Shown one piece after another: positions 35,137-46,559 of a DNA stretch of 64,000 nt. A model generated the notes under the pieces. That model ran no database searches. It was not told the origin of the DNA and was given only the letters and a program-made list of their open reading frames with translations. The DNA comes from Sambucus nigra. Taxonomy: Eukaryota > Streptophyta > Magnoliopsida > Dipsacales > Adoxaceae. Each line of letters starts with the position of its first letter. Position 1 is the first letter of the stretch. Location: positions 398,620,561 through 398,684,560 of the forward strand of contig OX422208.1 in assembly GCA_949130495.1 (NCBI GenBank). Direction: 5' to 3'. The position numbers and the translations under genes are program-made.

Positions 35137-35277
35137 CGGACCGGTCCGGGGTAGGGGTGGACCGGTCTGACCCTTTATCTTTTCAAACCCTCGACAGGTG
35201 GACCGGTTCCTTTAAAAATAAAAGGAACCGGTCCGGGGTTGGATCGGTCCGCCTGAAAAAGGAACCGGTCCACCCAG
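35137..35277. repeat. GGACCGGTCC palindrome cluster, internal, between pol and ORF3
   Basis: CGGACCGGTCCG (35137-35148, perfect) is followed by further ggaccggt-type sites near 35159, 35203, 35226, 35241 and 35264. One pair of arms (ggttcctttaaaa / aaaaggaacc, about 35206-35231) forms a longer inverted repeat. The same palindrome core clusters in both LTRs of this element. Confidence 0.88.
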
Positions 35278-35525
35278 GGTTTTTGGGCTGGACTTCTTTT
35301 ACTTCGGTTTCGAGCTCTCTTCTTCAAAAATTATCACGTTCCCGATATCCTCCCGATCCAATTGAACTAGGACCTTATCGATTTCACTGGTCAACACCCT
35401 TTGACTCAGAATTCCCAAAACACACGAATGCTTCTCCCGAACGACACCTAGTCCTAACGACTCTCAAAACACACACGACTCTCACCCCATACGCGTCGAG
35501 GGTGCGACGACCTCACTTCAACAGC

Positions 35526-38500
35526 TCACTCAACCTCGTAAACGGGGTCCGACAACCAGACGGTGTCGACTTCTTCTGCACACGCCTCTAGATATGGCTT
35601 TAGGCGTTGTCCATTCACTTTGAATGTATTTCCCCCTTTTAAATCGTCTAGTTCAACAGCTCCGTGGGGGAAAACATTCTTCACGACGAATGGGCCAGAC
35701 CAACGTGACCGCAACTTGCTTGGGAAGAGGTGAAGCCGAAAGTTGTAGAGGAGAACTTTTTTCCCAGGGAGAAACTCTTTTCGTCGAATGATGATATCAT
35801 GAGTGAGTTTCATCCTTTCTTTCGAAATTTTGGTATTCTTATACGCATCATTGCGTAGTTCTTCTAACTCATTCAATTGAAGCTTTCGGGCTTCACCAGC
35901 CTTGTCCATGGCATAATTCAATTGCTTAATCGCCCAATACGCCTTATGTTCGAGCTCAACAGGAAGATGGCAAGGTTTTCCATACACAAAGCGAAAAGGG
36001 GACATGCCGAGTTGATTCTTGTATGCGGTACGGTAGGCCCATAACGAATCATTCAATCTAAGGGACCAATCTTTTCGGGTAGGATTGACGGTCTTTTCAA
36101 GAATGTTCTTGATTTACCGATTTGCTTGCTAGGCCTGTCCATTCGTTTGTGGGTGATATGTCGTTCCAACCTTGTGAACGACACCATACTTTCTCATAAG
36201 CTTCTCGAATGACCTATTACAAAAGTGCATACCATTATCGCTAATTATTGCTTTCGGTGCACCGAAGCGGGAAAGTATGTGTTCCTGCAGGAACTTTATC
36301 ACCACTTTGTTGTCATTAGTCTTGGTAGCTATAGCTTCCACCCATTTAGAAACGTAGTCTACCACGATGAGGATGTATAGGAAACCAAAGGACGAAGGGA
36401 AAGGACCCATGAAGTCAATACCCCAACAGTCGAATATCTCAATGATGAGTATAGGGGTAAGAGGCATCATGTCTCGTCGAGTAATGGCTCCCATCCGTTG
36501 ACACCTACTGCATGATTTGCAAGCATCGTTCACATCCCGAGAGATTGTGGGCCAATAGAGGCCGCATTGAAGGATTTTAACGGCCGTCTTTTTCGTCAAA
36601 AAATGACCTCCACAAGCTTCCGAATGACAAAACTGGATGACTTTTGGGATTTCGTCATCCAGTACACATCGTCGGATGATTTGGTCTACACAGTATTTAT
36701 AAAGGAATGGATCATCGTAAAAAAACATGCGTGACCAAGTAAGAAACCTCTTCTTATCTTGCGGTGTCCAGTCGGGAGGGACGGCTCCCGTGACAAGATA
36801 GTTCACTATGTCCGCAAACCAGGGATATGAAGAGGTAGCGAAAAGCTGCTCATCCAGAAAATGTTCGTCTATGGGTACGGAATCACTAGGTACGTAGGAC
36901 GAAAGCCGAGATAAATGGTCGGCAATGACGTTTTCTACTCCTTTCTTATCTTTGATGGAGAGATTGAACTCTTGTAGGAGTAGGATCCACCTTATGAGGC
37001 GTGGCTTGGCGTCTTTCTTCGCAAGTAGATATTTCAAAGTCGCGTGGTCAGTGAAAACGGTAATAGGAGAACCAATGAGATAGGACCGGAACTTATCGAG
37101 GGCAAAGACTACCGCTAGAAACTCCTTCTCCGTGGTAGAGTAGTTGAGTTGAGGTCCGGTAAGAGTCCGGATGGCGTAGTATATGACATGAGCTTGCTTA
37201 TCTTGACGTTGTCCCAAAACAGCCCCGATCGCGTAATCGCTGGCATCACACATAAGTTCGAATGGTAAGGAACAATCCGGAACTTGCATGATGGGGGCGG
37301 ACACAAGCATGTTCTTCAATTTGTCAAAAGAACTTTGGCATGCTTCAGTCCACTCAAATGGGGAGTCCTTCATGAGTAAGTTGCTTAAGGGTCTAGCGAT
37401 GGCGCTAAAGTCCTTAATGAACCTTCGATAAAACCCCGTTTGACCCAAAAAGGAGCGCACGTCTTTCAGCGATTTCGGTGGGGGAAGGTCAGCTATGACA
37501 TCTATCTTTGCCCTATCAACTTCTATTCCATTGGATGATACAATGTGGCCAATAACTATTCCCTCGGTGACCATGAAATGGCACTTCTCCCAATTCAGCA
37601 CTAAGTTCTTTTCCACGCATCGGGTAAGTACTTTTTCCAGTTTTCTAGACAATGATCGAAAGAGGTGCCAAAAACGCTGAAATCGTCCATGAACACTTCG
37701 AGTCTTCTCTCGACCATGTCACTAAATAAACTCAACATGCACCTTTGAAAGGTCGCGGGTGCATTACACAAGCCAAATGGCATACGTTTGTAGGCAAACG
37801 TACCAAAAGGGCAAGTGAAGGTCGTCTTCTCCTATTCAAGTACATCTACCTCAATTTGGTTATACCCGGAATAACCATCAAGGAAGCAATAGTAAGGGTG
37901 GCCCGCTACTCTTTCAAGCATTTGATCAATAAATGGCAAGGGGAAATGGTCTTTCCTGGTTCCCGCGTTGAGTTTCCAGTAATCAATGCAAATGCGCCAC
38001 CCGGTGGTGGTACGTTGGGGAACTAACTCTCCCTTGGCATTCTAAATCACAGTCCCGACTTCTTCGGGACGACTTGAATAGGGCTTACCCACTTGCTATC
38101 CGAGATTGGGTAGATGATCCCGGCATCCAATAATTTGATTATTTCGGTTCTCACAACTTCTTTCGTGTTGGGATTCAGTCTTCTTTGCATTTATCTAGAA
38201 GGTTTGACATCCTCTTCGAGATGGATCTTATGTGTGAAAATTAAAGGACTTATCCCCTTCAAATCATCTATGCACCAACCAAAAGCACTTTGGCGCTTCC
38301 TCAGAATTTTCAATAATTTACCCTCCTGCCCTTCATTTAGGCTAGAGGAGATAACAACAGGAAATGTCTCATCCTCTCCTAGATATGCATATTTAATATG
38401 GGAGGGAAGTTTCTTTAACTCGAGGGTTGAAAATTTTTCACTGGAGGGAACCATGTGCGTATCCCTCGGAGGTAATTCCTCGAATCTCAAAACCCAATTA

Positions 38501-38922
38501 ACCTCTCTCACGTCCTCGTCCGACTTACTCTCATCGAGTAGCTTGTTCAACTCTTCAACCTCCCTCTCGAAGGCGGTGTACGTCCCCTCACTCTCGTGTC
38601 TCACCTCTAAACAGGATTCTAAAGCATCGCCACAGTAATTATCCTCAAAGTACTCTTCTACTATCTCATCTATGAGGCTCACCGCGTGAAGATCGTCTTC
38701 CTCCCCTGCATTTTGGGCTATGTGGAAGATGTTGGTATCCAAGGTCATGTTCCCAAATGTGAGTTGCATTCGCCCATTCCTAGTATTGATGATTGCGTTA
38801 GCCGTAGCTAGGAAAGGGCGCCCAAGGATGATGGGAACATGATTACTGGAGTGGAAGGAGGGCTCCGTGTCCCAAATGACAAAATCCACCGGAAAGTAGA
38901 AAGTGTCAACTTGAACGATCAC
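35526..38922 (-). pseudogene. Athila-like pol: protease end, reverse transcriptase, RNase H, integrase, broken
   Basis: Minus-strand order: protease end and linker (38922-38191: VPIILGRPFLATANAII); reverse transcriptase in several frames (about 38190-37601), including MPFGLCNAPATFQRC and the active site [10 protein letters not shown]; RNase H ([39 protein letters not shown]); and integrase with an HHCC zinc region ([17 protein letters not shown]) and core ([17 protein letters not shown]). In the third acidic position of the DDE triad, after HPQTNGQA, a TAG stop occurs (36129-36131). The C-terminal part (36056-35526) is open again ([28 protein letters not shown]). Frameshifts around 37600-38060 break the reverse transcriptase. 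Confidence 0.92.
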
Positions 38923-38937
38923 GTCCTCGACTATACC

Positions 38938-41148
38938 TCATGGGATCTTCACTGTTCGATCCGCTAATTGGAGAGTGACCATCCTGGGCTTGAGGTCGCC
39001 CAAGTCAAGTTGCCTATACATGGAGTAAGGGGGTATATTTACGCTTGCTCCCAAGTCAAGTAAGGCTTTTTCAATTTTATTCTCTCCAGTGATGCAGGAT
39101 ATGGTGGGTGCACCGGGATCTTTGAACTTAAGCGGGAGTTCATTTAGTAGGATGGAGCTCACATTTTGTGCTAGAAAGACGTTCTTCTTCACTTTCATCT
39201 TTCTTTTAACCGTCAGTAGGTCTTTGATAACTCTGCCATATGCTGAAATTTGTTTAATGGCCTCAAGGAAAGGTAAATTAAGCTTGACTTTCTTTAGCAC
39301 TTCTAGCACATCATCACGTGGGTTTCCTATGTGGGAGGGAATCAACCTTTGAGGAAACGGTGCTGCGGAAGGCGGTTTCACTACTACCTCTGGCCCACTA
39401 GAAGCTTCTTGGTCACTCTCATTCAAGGGGACATCTTCGGCCTCTTTCGTGTCGGGCGAAATCTCCTTGGATTTCGTTGTGTCGGGTGGGGGAGGTGATA
39501 AATCAACAACTCTCCCACTACGAAGAGTGGTTACAGCTTGACATTGCTCCCGATGATCAGTGGAGGTGGAGCTAACGCTAGGTTGACCTTGGGGGGGCCG
39601 TTGGCCTTGGGTAGGAAACTTGCCCTTCTCTTGAACACTCAATGAGGATTGTATTTTAGACAGATTCACATTTATGTCGCCAATCAGACGATCATATTTG
39701 GCATTGGTTGCGATTTGGCTTGCGATGAATTGATTCATGGTATCCTCAAGAGTTCTCCGCTGTGGTGGAATATAATTTCCTTGAGGTGGCGGTGCTTGCA
39801 CATGTCCTTGCATGCGTGGAGCTTGTTCAAAGTGTTGTGGTGGAGGAGGGGCAACATGCGAAGGAGGGTTCATTGCGGCATGTTGTTGCTCATAGCTAAA
39901 ATCGGGATGATTTTTCCAAGAAGGGTTGTATGAATTCCTGTGCGGGGCACCGAAATTACCCTTAAAACCTCCTATACCACTAACTTGCTCTTGAAGCATT
40001 TCTTTGTAGGCGGGTATCGTCGGGCATTCTTCAGTTTAATGTCCCGCCTCACAAATAGCACACACCTTTACGACTGGGTTTGGCATGCATCCAGCGGATC
40101 CTTTTCCATATACCTCGCACAGATCTCGAAATCCTATCTCAAGAGTCTCTAATCGGCTATCCGTCATAGAATTCTTATCTACATGGAATAGGCCGGATGC
40201 TGACGGAGTAGTGGTCGCTTGTCTATTTCTATTTTGAGTGTTAGGATCAGAAGTGTCCCAGGATTGGGTAGTCTCGGCGACATACCTCAAGTGAAGCTCA
40301 GCATCCTGGGCATCTAAATCGATAAACGGCCCACTTCCCATTGTTTCAACAAGTTGTTTGGAGTTAAGATTCAAACCGTTATAGATAAAATAGATGACTT
40401 GCGCTGAATCAAATCCATGATGGGGGCATGAAGCAACTAACTCGTTGAAACATTCATAAAATCGATGAAATGACTCATGTTCAGCCTTTCTGAATGCCTG
40501 AATTTGAGCCTTTATGGAGATTGTTCGATGTGGTGGGAAGAATTTCTTGAGAAATTTCGACTGTAGCTCATTCCAGGATGGAATCGATCTTGGAGGTAAA
40601 GACCATAGTCAGGCCTTAGCTTTATCTTTGAGCGAGAAAGGGAAGAGTTTGAGGTGGATTACCTCTTGTGTGCAGGTTTGATCATTTAGAGTATCACACA
40701 CATCCTCAAATTCCCTAATATGGAGGTATGGCTTTTCAGAATCCATACCGTGGTAATGCGGTAGCATCTGGATCATCCCATTTTTGAAACGGAATTGCCC
40801 GGCATTATACGAGAGTATAATGCATCCCGGAGTGACAGTACACTCGGGATATAAGAATTCTCTAATCGGACGGTATGGGGGTTCTTCCTCACCGGCGGGT
40901 GCACTGTCGTGTTGTGACATCTCTCCTTCACTTATCGACTCGGTGTTCTCACTAGGCGTGCTCGAAGTGTGTCCTAAGAAGGGGAAGGACGTGTTATCGG
41001 AGATTGAGTGCGACGGTGTGGGAGCTGGGATCCAGAACTGTGGGGCGTTTGGAGTGTGGGGACTATCAGGATTATACTCAATAATTGGATTTTTGTGAAT
41101 GTTGGTTGGAGTATTATGGGGTGTGGGAGTGGTTTCAGAATTCTGCAT
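38938..41148 (-). pseudogene. Athila-like gag-protease, broken
   Basis: The start is the ATG at 41148 (MQNSETTPTPHN), about 120 bp after the primer site. The gag core follows: PPYRPIREFLYPE, HLKLFPFSLKDKAKA, a stop, then LWSLPPRSIPSWNEL and FLKKFFPPHRT. A zinc knuckle near 40038-40065 reads CAICEAGH-stop-TEEC. The protease active-site segment ALLDLGASVN is near 39065, in the DLGA form usual for Athila. The frame ends with KIP at an in-frame TGA at 38935-38937, then continues directly as pol. At least three stops are present; no frameshift is needed across 38938-39999. Confidence 0.88.
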
Positions 41149-41269
41149 TAAATCTTAGGAGAGATGATGGTGAATCTTTTTTACGCTTTTAATTTTTTTT
41201 TTTTTTTATGTTATTGGATTTTTGGTCAAAGCCTTAGATTGACTCAATCTAATCCTAAGTCTACCTAAG

Positions 41270-41287
41270 TCCCCGGCAACGACGCCA
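41270..41287 (-). other. Primer-binding site (tRNA-Asp type) of the Athila-like element
   Basis: The reverse complement reads TGGCGTCGTTGCCGGGGA, one base from the tRNA-Asp complement usual in Athila elements. It lies 6 nt from the inner edge of the 5' LTR. Confidence 0.88.
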
Positions 41288-41293
41288 AAAACT

Positions 41294-42861
41294 TGACGTG
41301 ACTGAAAATTTGTCTCAGAAATGCGTTCACTCTAGGCTCAAGTGTAAGCCTGTCACTCAAGTAATAATCCGAAAAGTTGGGTATCGATCCTCAGGGAAAA
41401 AGGACAACGAAGTTGTGACGACGGGAAAGACGGAGGAATCCTAACCTTGACTCTAAAAATAAAGGGAAAATGATTTGATTTTGGGAATGATTATAACTAA
41501 ATGCAAATATGAAATTATAAAAAAAATGCAACTACACTAACTTACCTAAATTATGAATGAAGGATGATTTAACACTTTTTGTTTTAGATGATGAGAAGAA
41601 TAGGACGGGAATACACTCCTCCAACCTTAGTGTAGTGCGGATATAATACTAATCTTGAATTTATTTGACCCGGAATTTATTACTCCCAAGCATTACATAT
41701 ACGAGGTTCAAGCTCGCGTCATACTTAATCTGACGATGAGTAAATCGGTATCGCGATAGTAGCATTCGAATTTCACTCTAAATCATCACGAGTACCCTGA
41801 GGCAAACGAGATATAAAGATCTACAATCGTTGTGCAACTACGCAATACGATCAAGGTCAATCATTAAATTTAGCGGATTAATTTTATACACACGCACTAA
41901 TGCATCAGATTGGGTTCATGCATCCCGACCTTGGGAAATCTAGCCTGACATGTTGAAAAAGACGGAAACAGGGATTAATGTGCAGGAACTCATAGTTACT
42001 CTAAAAAAAATAATAATTAGATGCAGAAAAGAATTAGAATTAAAAATTAATTACTAATATTATCCAAGCACTAAGTGAAACAATGAAAGAAACATATACT
42101 CACAGAAATCACTGAATAAATTCTTCAATCCTTGAAATAAATCTGAAAATGTTAACTAAGCTAGGGTTTCTGAGAAAGAAGAGGTAAAACCTACTAATTC
42201 TTTGTTTTCATAAAAATACTAAATCGGGTCTTTTATACCCTACAACAATATCGGAAGTCAGCTGCACACTAGGAGTCTTTTTAGGAAGAGAAAATTTTTA
42301 GATCTCGAAGACCGGACCGGTCCGGGTCTTAGGCGGACCGGTCTGCCCCCAAGGCGGATTGGTTCTTTTTATTTTGGGGCGGACCGGTTCTTTTTATTTT
42401 TTCCTCCTTCGATTTGCATGCGATCCGGGGTCCTCTGGAGTTTGGCAAGGCGGACCGGTCCGGGGTAGGGGCGGATCGGTCCGGATATTTGACTTTCTGG
42501 CTCCTCTTTGACTGCTCATAACTTTTGTTCCGGGATTCTGATTGGGGTGTCGTTTCTTCCTTTGTGCTCGCGAATGAGATGTCTTCGACTTCTGTTCAGG
42601 TACCTCATCTGAATTCCGTGTAGAAATTACTCTTTTGCCCTTGAGACATTTCCTTCTTGCTTTCTTGATTCTACCGATTTCCTTCTTTCGTTTCTTGACA
42701 TCAAATACCTGCAAAATCACTACAAAATACCAGAAACTCGGTGTACTCATTAGGATCAGTCAGTAGCACAGTTATGAGATAAATCCAACTCAATTATGTT
42801 GTTCGAGGTGCTAAAAGTAGCTAAATCAAGGGATAAATTAGGAAGAATTTATGTCTAATCA
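41294..42861 (-). repeat. Athila-like 5' LTR
   Basis: On the minus strand it reads TGATTAGACATAAATTC ... CAGTCACGTCA. It is colinear with the 3' LTR and 7 bp shorter. Confidence 0.92.
42312..42484. repeat. GGACCGGTCC palindrome cluster, 5' LTR
   Basis: CCGGACCGGTCCGG (42312-42325) and CGGACCGGTCCG (42451-42462) are perfect. GGACCGGTCT near 42335, CGGACCGGTTC near 42380 and CGGATCGGTCCGG near 42472 are close variants. The first palindrome is perfect here but has one mismatch in the 3' LTR. Confidence 0.92.
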
Positions 42862-43563
42862 ATACACTCATCATTTTTTTCAATATTTGACAAATTCTCA
42901 TGGGCAACAATCCTCCATAGTCAAATAAATATGTAGATGACAAGATTGATAGGAGAACATACCACCAAGCTCAAATATACATCATGAAGTCAAAATTCAT
43001 TAAGCTCGTGCATCTGTATGCGGAGGAATAAACAAAGTTAAATCCATAAAGCAAGCAAATTTTGAAAAAAATTCATAAACATGGTTAAGATAAATATAAG
43101 CATCTAAAGTCATAACCACATGTCCTAACCACATGGAAATTGTATAATGAATTGGATTCAAACACACCAATATGCCAGACCAAATGTGTAAAACTAAAAT
43201 ACACAAAGAAATGAATGTTTTTTAAAAAATTTCAAAATATTTTTCATAAAAATAAAATCTTTTCATATTTTTCAAACAAATATATAAACCAAAACACTTA
43301 TCGTATTTTTCCAATACGATTCCATAAAAGAAAAATATAATAGAAAAATTACACATCTCATAACACTAGCAAACATAAATTATTAATCATAACTAGCGTA
43401 TGACAAACAAAATCATGCAAGCAATCATCCATAAGAGATAAGATGTGAAGCATCATGTGCAAGCATGTGAGAATCAACTAATCTATCATTTTGCATCTCT
43501 AAAACTGATTTTCAAACCCAAACAGGAGTATACCTAACTCGAGGGCTTACGGGAATCGACGGG
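42862..43563 (-). other. SIRE-like internal region, non-coding
   Basis: AT-rich sequence continuing the element interrupted at 30374. Between the gag end (43564) and the PPT (about 29270), once the Athila-like insertion is set aside, there are only about 1.8 kb and no pol motifs. The element has therefore lost or never had pol. Confidence 0.55.
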
Positions 43564-44235
43564 ACACTAAACTTCATAGGACCTCTTCCAAGATCAAAAC
43601 AAAAGGCCTAAGGTGACATTTCCTACCACAATGTGAACTTTGTAAACATGAGGAATATTACCTACGGATCGACCTTTTCTAATGTTCTTGGTTTTGGTTG
43701 ACCCTCTAAAATAAACAATGGTCTTGGCTTTAACAACGAAAGTATTAGAACAAGATGAGCAATTATCATCACTACTCAAACAATAAGAGTCTTTTATATC
43801 ATCTTTTAACTTCAAAATTTTAGACTCAAGTAAAGAATTATTCTCTTTCGATCTTACGAACTCCTTTTTTTATATTTCCAATCATTCCTAGATTGCTATC
43901 TCGCTCCCTCACAATTAAAGAAAACTTATCCCTAAGAGTCTTATCACGTGCCTTCAAGTCTTTAATTAAAATATTTTTATCCTCATTGGCAGAAACACAA
44001 ACCCTACAATTTTTCATGTCCTCTAATTATTTTTATAAAATAAGGACTCTATCATCACTTTCTTTCTTGCCCAATTTTAAATCCTCAAAGTCATAATACA
44101 AGGAAATAAATTTCTCACGAATGATATCTCTTTGAGTTTGAACCGTTTGCAAATATTCAATAACATTTTAAAACGAGAATTTTCTTCTTCAAGAATTTTT
44201 ATTCTCTCGGAAAATGTCAAATTCAAATGAGAATC
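43564..44235 (-). pseudogene. SIRE-like gag C-terminal region with zinc knuckle, broken
   Basis: The minus strand from MDSHLNLTFSERIKILEEEN (44235) encodes a charged, coiled-coil-like stretch (DLKARDKTLRDKFSLIVRER), then SYCLSSDDNCSSCSN and AKTIVYFRGSTKTKNIRKG. In a second frame a CCHC-like knuckle follows (SHCGRKCHLRPF, about 43630-43600). Such coiled-coil plus knuckle arrangements occur at the gag end of SIRE/Maximus copia elements. Several stops and at least two frameshifts are present. The N-terminal gag and all of pol are absent. Confidence 0.5.
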
Positions 44236-44389
44236 CATCGAGAGAAAAAACAATCACAAGAGAGATGAATAAATAATCACCCAAAAATCGTAAACAAGGT
44301 CAAACACAGTAGATCATTGGATCAAATGACGTTGCAAATGACGTACAGTAAGTGTGAGATATGGTCGTTAGAAGGGTCATTAGGTGGGT

Positions 44390-44510
44390 CATTGGAAAGA
44401 TTTTTCGAACGACATGATACTATTTTAGGTCGTTAGTAGCAAGAATTTAGGTGGTTCGAACGACATGCATAAGTCGTTTGAATGACATTGCACAGTCGTT
44501 TAAAGGACCT
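44390..44510. repeat. Degenerate TTCGAACG palindrome cluster (SIRE-like internal DNA)
   Basis: TTTTCGAACGAC near 44403, GGTTCGAACGAC near 44452 (TTCGAA centre intact), GTCGTTTGAATGAC near 44472 and CAGTCGTTTAAAGGAC near 44492. Spacing is 20-50 bp. It belongs to the same motif family as the clusters in the LTRs at 20599, 23403 and 28740. Confidence 0.7.
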
Positions 44511-44569
44511 AGTTTTCGAGATTTATTTTCTTGATCTGTTTTAGTGCCAGATACTTATATATTCTGATA

Positions 44570-46230
44570 TTACACTTTTTTGGTACATTTGGGTTGTGTT
44601 GGATAGTTTATATGTAGTCGATAATGATTATTCATGCTTGATTCTCTACTGTATTGACTTTGTATAGTCACATCTTTGATATTGATCATTAGTCTTTGTG
44701 AGCTGATTTGACATATATTGATTCTTTTTAGCTAGTTCATCATGTTTATCTTGATATGCTTCATATTATTATATTCATGCTAAATATTAGTTTATATGTT
44801 TATTTTTCTCACTGGTTGTCTATTCGAGACAAAAAGGGGTAGATATAGATATGTGATGTAGGGAATATTTTTTCTAATATTTTATATTGGTATCATTTTG
44901 ATTGTATATCATTTTTTCCTCCATACTCCACATGGTATTTCTTTATTTCGTGTGTGTAGTGATTCTTTAGCGATTCAAGATTTTGCGACTACATCACATG
45001 AAGATAGTTAATGCTCGCCAATCGTCCTATATTTAATAACTACATTTGATAGTCCATGTCCTGTATTTTCATTTTAGGTTTTATGGGATGAGATTTAGGT
45101 CATACGGCTTGACGTCCCGACTTAGGCATTTCACTGTTTTGGGTTTTGTCCTGGAATAGCCAAATGGGGAGATTTGTAAGTACAAATTTCCATATAGTGT
45201 CAATTTGTATGTTTTGACATTATTCCAGAAAAAAACCAATTTGAGTCATAGATAGACTTTACTTGTCATGATTTCCATTTACTCTATGACGTTTTGTTGA
45301 AGATGTACTGGCCAAGCTTTAAAGATAAATCATGTCGTAGTTTTAGTGCACGTTTCACGTCTTCATTAATTTGATTTTTCGAGATTCTCTCAGGTATAAA
45401 TGCATATTGGTTTATGGACACTCGGTAAATATATTTTAAGGATGTTATTTTTATTAAATATGTTTTTTAAATGTTTTAAAATGATTTTCTGAGTTTATCT
45501 CGTCTTTAGAGTCGTACGAAACATCATCTCTTGTTTTGATGGTTCAAACTACTTTAACAGTCGTTCAAATGACATCAGGCTATCGTTCAAACGACATGCA
45601 TATCTCGTTCCAATGAGATATGTAAGTTGTTATAACAACATGGTGATATCGTTCTAATGACGCACCAACTCAAGTTTATATTTAAGGCGTCTTTTTGCTC
45701 AGAAAACTAATGTGCAAAACATACATAATTACACAGAACCCATACATTTTTCTTCACTTGTTTAACAAAGGTTTCCAAAGTTAAAAATATCTTTTTTGTT
45801 TACAATATTTGAGTTTACGTACGATATGTTATAGAGATTTTGTGTTTGCACCACGGTTTCATTCTTTCATCACAAAATGAACTTGTTTCATGCAGTGGAC
45901 TCTTTATTTGCTGATTGATAGTTACTAGCTTTATCGGTGGATACCGAAGCATGCGTGAACTAGTGTGTTGTGGACTTTTGAGTTGTACTATGGAGGATCA
46001 GTTGAAGAGAAGAAGATGCGTCAAGGCTTGTGGGGATTGAGTCGTTGTGTAAGACTGATATCTTTCGTTGTAAAATTGTATCATGGTGATTGTCTAGCAT
46101 GGGTCCTCTGAGATTTTTTACCGTTGTAGATTCCTCGTACATCGGTGTGCTTTGTGCGTATTCTTTACTTTATCTTTCTTAGTCACACTAGATGCATATT
46201 TTTAGGTTAAGAATTTTAAATTCACTTAAT
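44570..46230 (+). mobile_element. Second SIRE-like remnant: 3' internal end and LTR, plus strand
   Basis: The layout mirrors the first element but is on the plus strand. A purine tract caaaaaggggtaga (about 44830) is followed at 45160-45174 by aaatggggagatt and then an LTR start TGTAAGTACAAATTTCC at 45175. The wording ctggaatagccaaa before the tract matches the first element's ccggaatagccaaa. The LTR runs about 1,055 bp until the LINE 3' tail at about 46231-46250. Near-palindromes (CAGTCGTTCAAATGAC, TCGTTCAAACGA, CTCGTTCCAATGAG) lie at 45559-45630. No coding region remains. Confidence 0.65.
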
Positions 46231-46559
46231 CATTATTATTATTAGTTTTTTTTAAATCAATATAGATTTTATTAGAGATAAGGATGGGGAAAAGCCCCCC
46301 ACCAGTGGCTTACATCAGATAAGGATCAATGTGAGCTCCTATAAGTGACAAAGCCTCTATAATACCCAAACAAAATCTAGATTTTATTCCTAGAATAGGA
46401 AAATTCCTAAACGCCATTTTAATCTCCCCACAAATCAGAATAAGTATCGAAGATTCTTTCATTGGGACACCCTCATACATGATTTTGTTTCTCGCGCACC
46501 ATAAATGCCAACAAATGTAGGCTGGTATAATCCGACATAGAATTCCTCTAATCTTGTCA

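Larger units (their letters stand above)
30375..42861 (-). mobile_element. Athila-like Ty3/gypsy retrotransposon, complete in structure, coding-dead
   Basis: Two direct LTRs of 1,575 and 1,568 bp enclose, on the minus strand, a tRNA-Asp-type primer site, gag, protease, reverse transcriptase, RNase H, integrase, a third ORF and a polypurine tract. The 12.5-kb size, PBS type, gag wording and a third ORF 3' of pol all fit the Athila clade. Stops and frameshifts affect every ORF. Flanking 5-mers (gtact on the left, atac on the right) do not form a clean target duplication. It is inserted in a SIRE-like element. Confidence 0.9.

Noticed and set aside
30375..42866. A clean target-site duplication for the Athila-like element
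   Set aside because: The flanking bases gtact and atac do not match over 5 bp; the LTR, PBS and PPT structure define the element without it.
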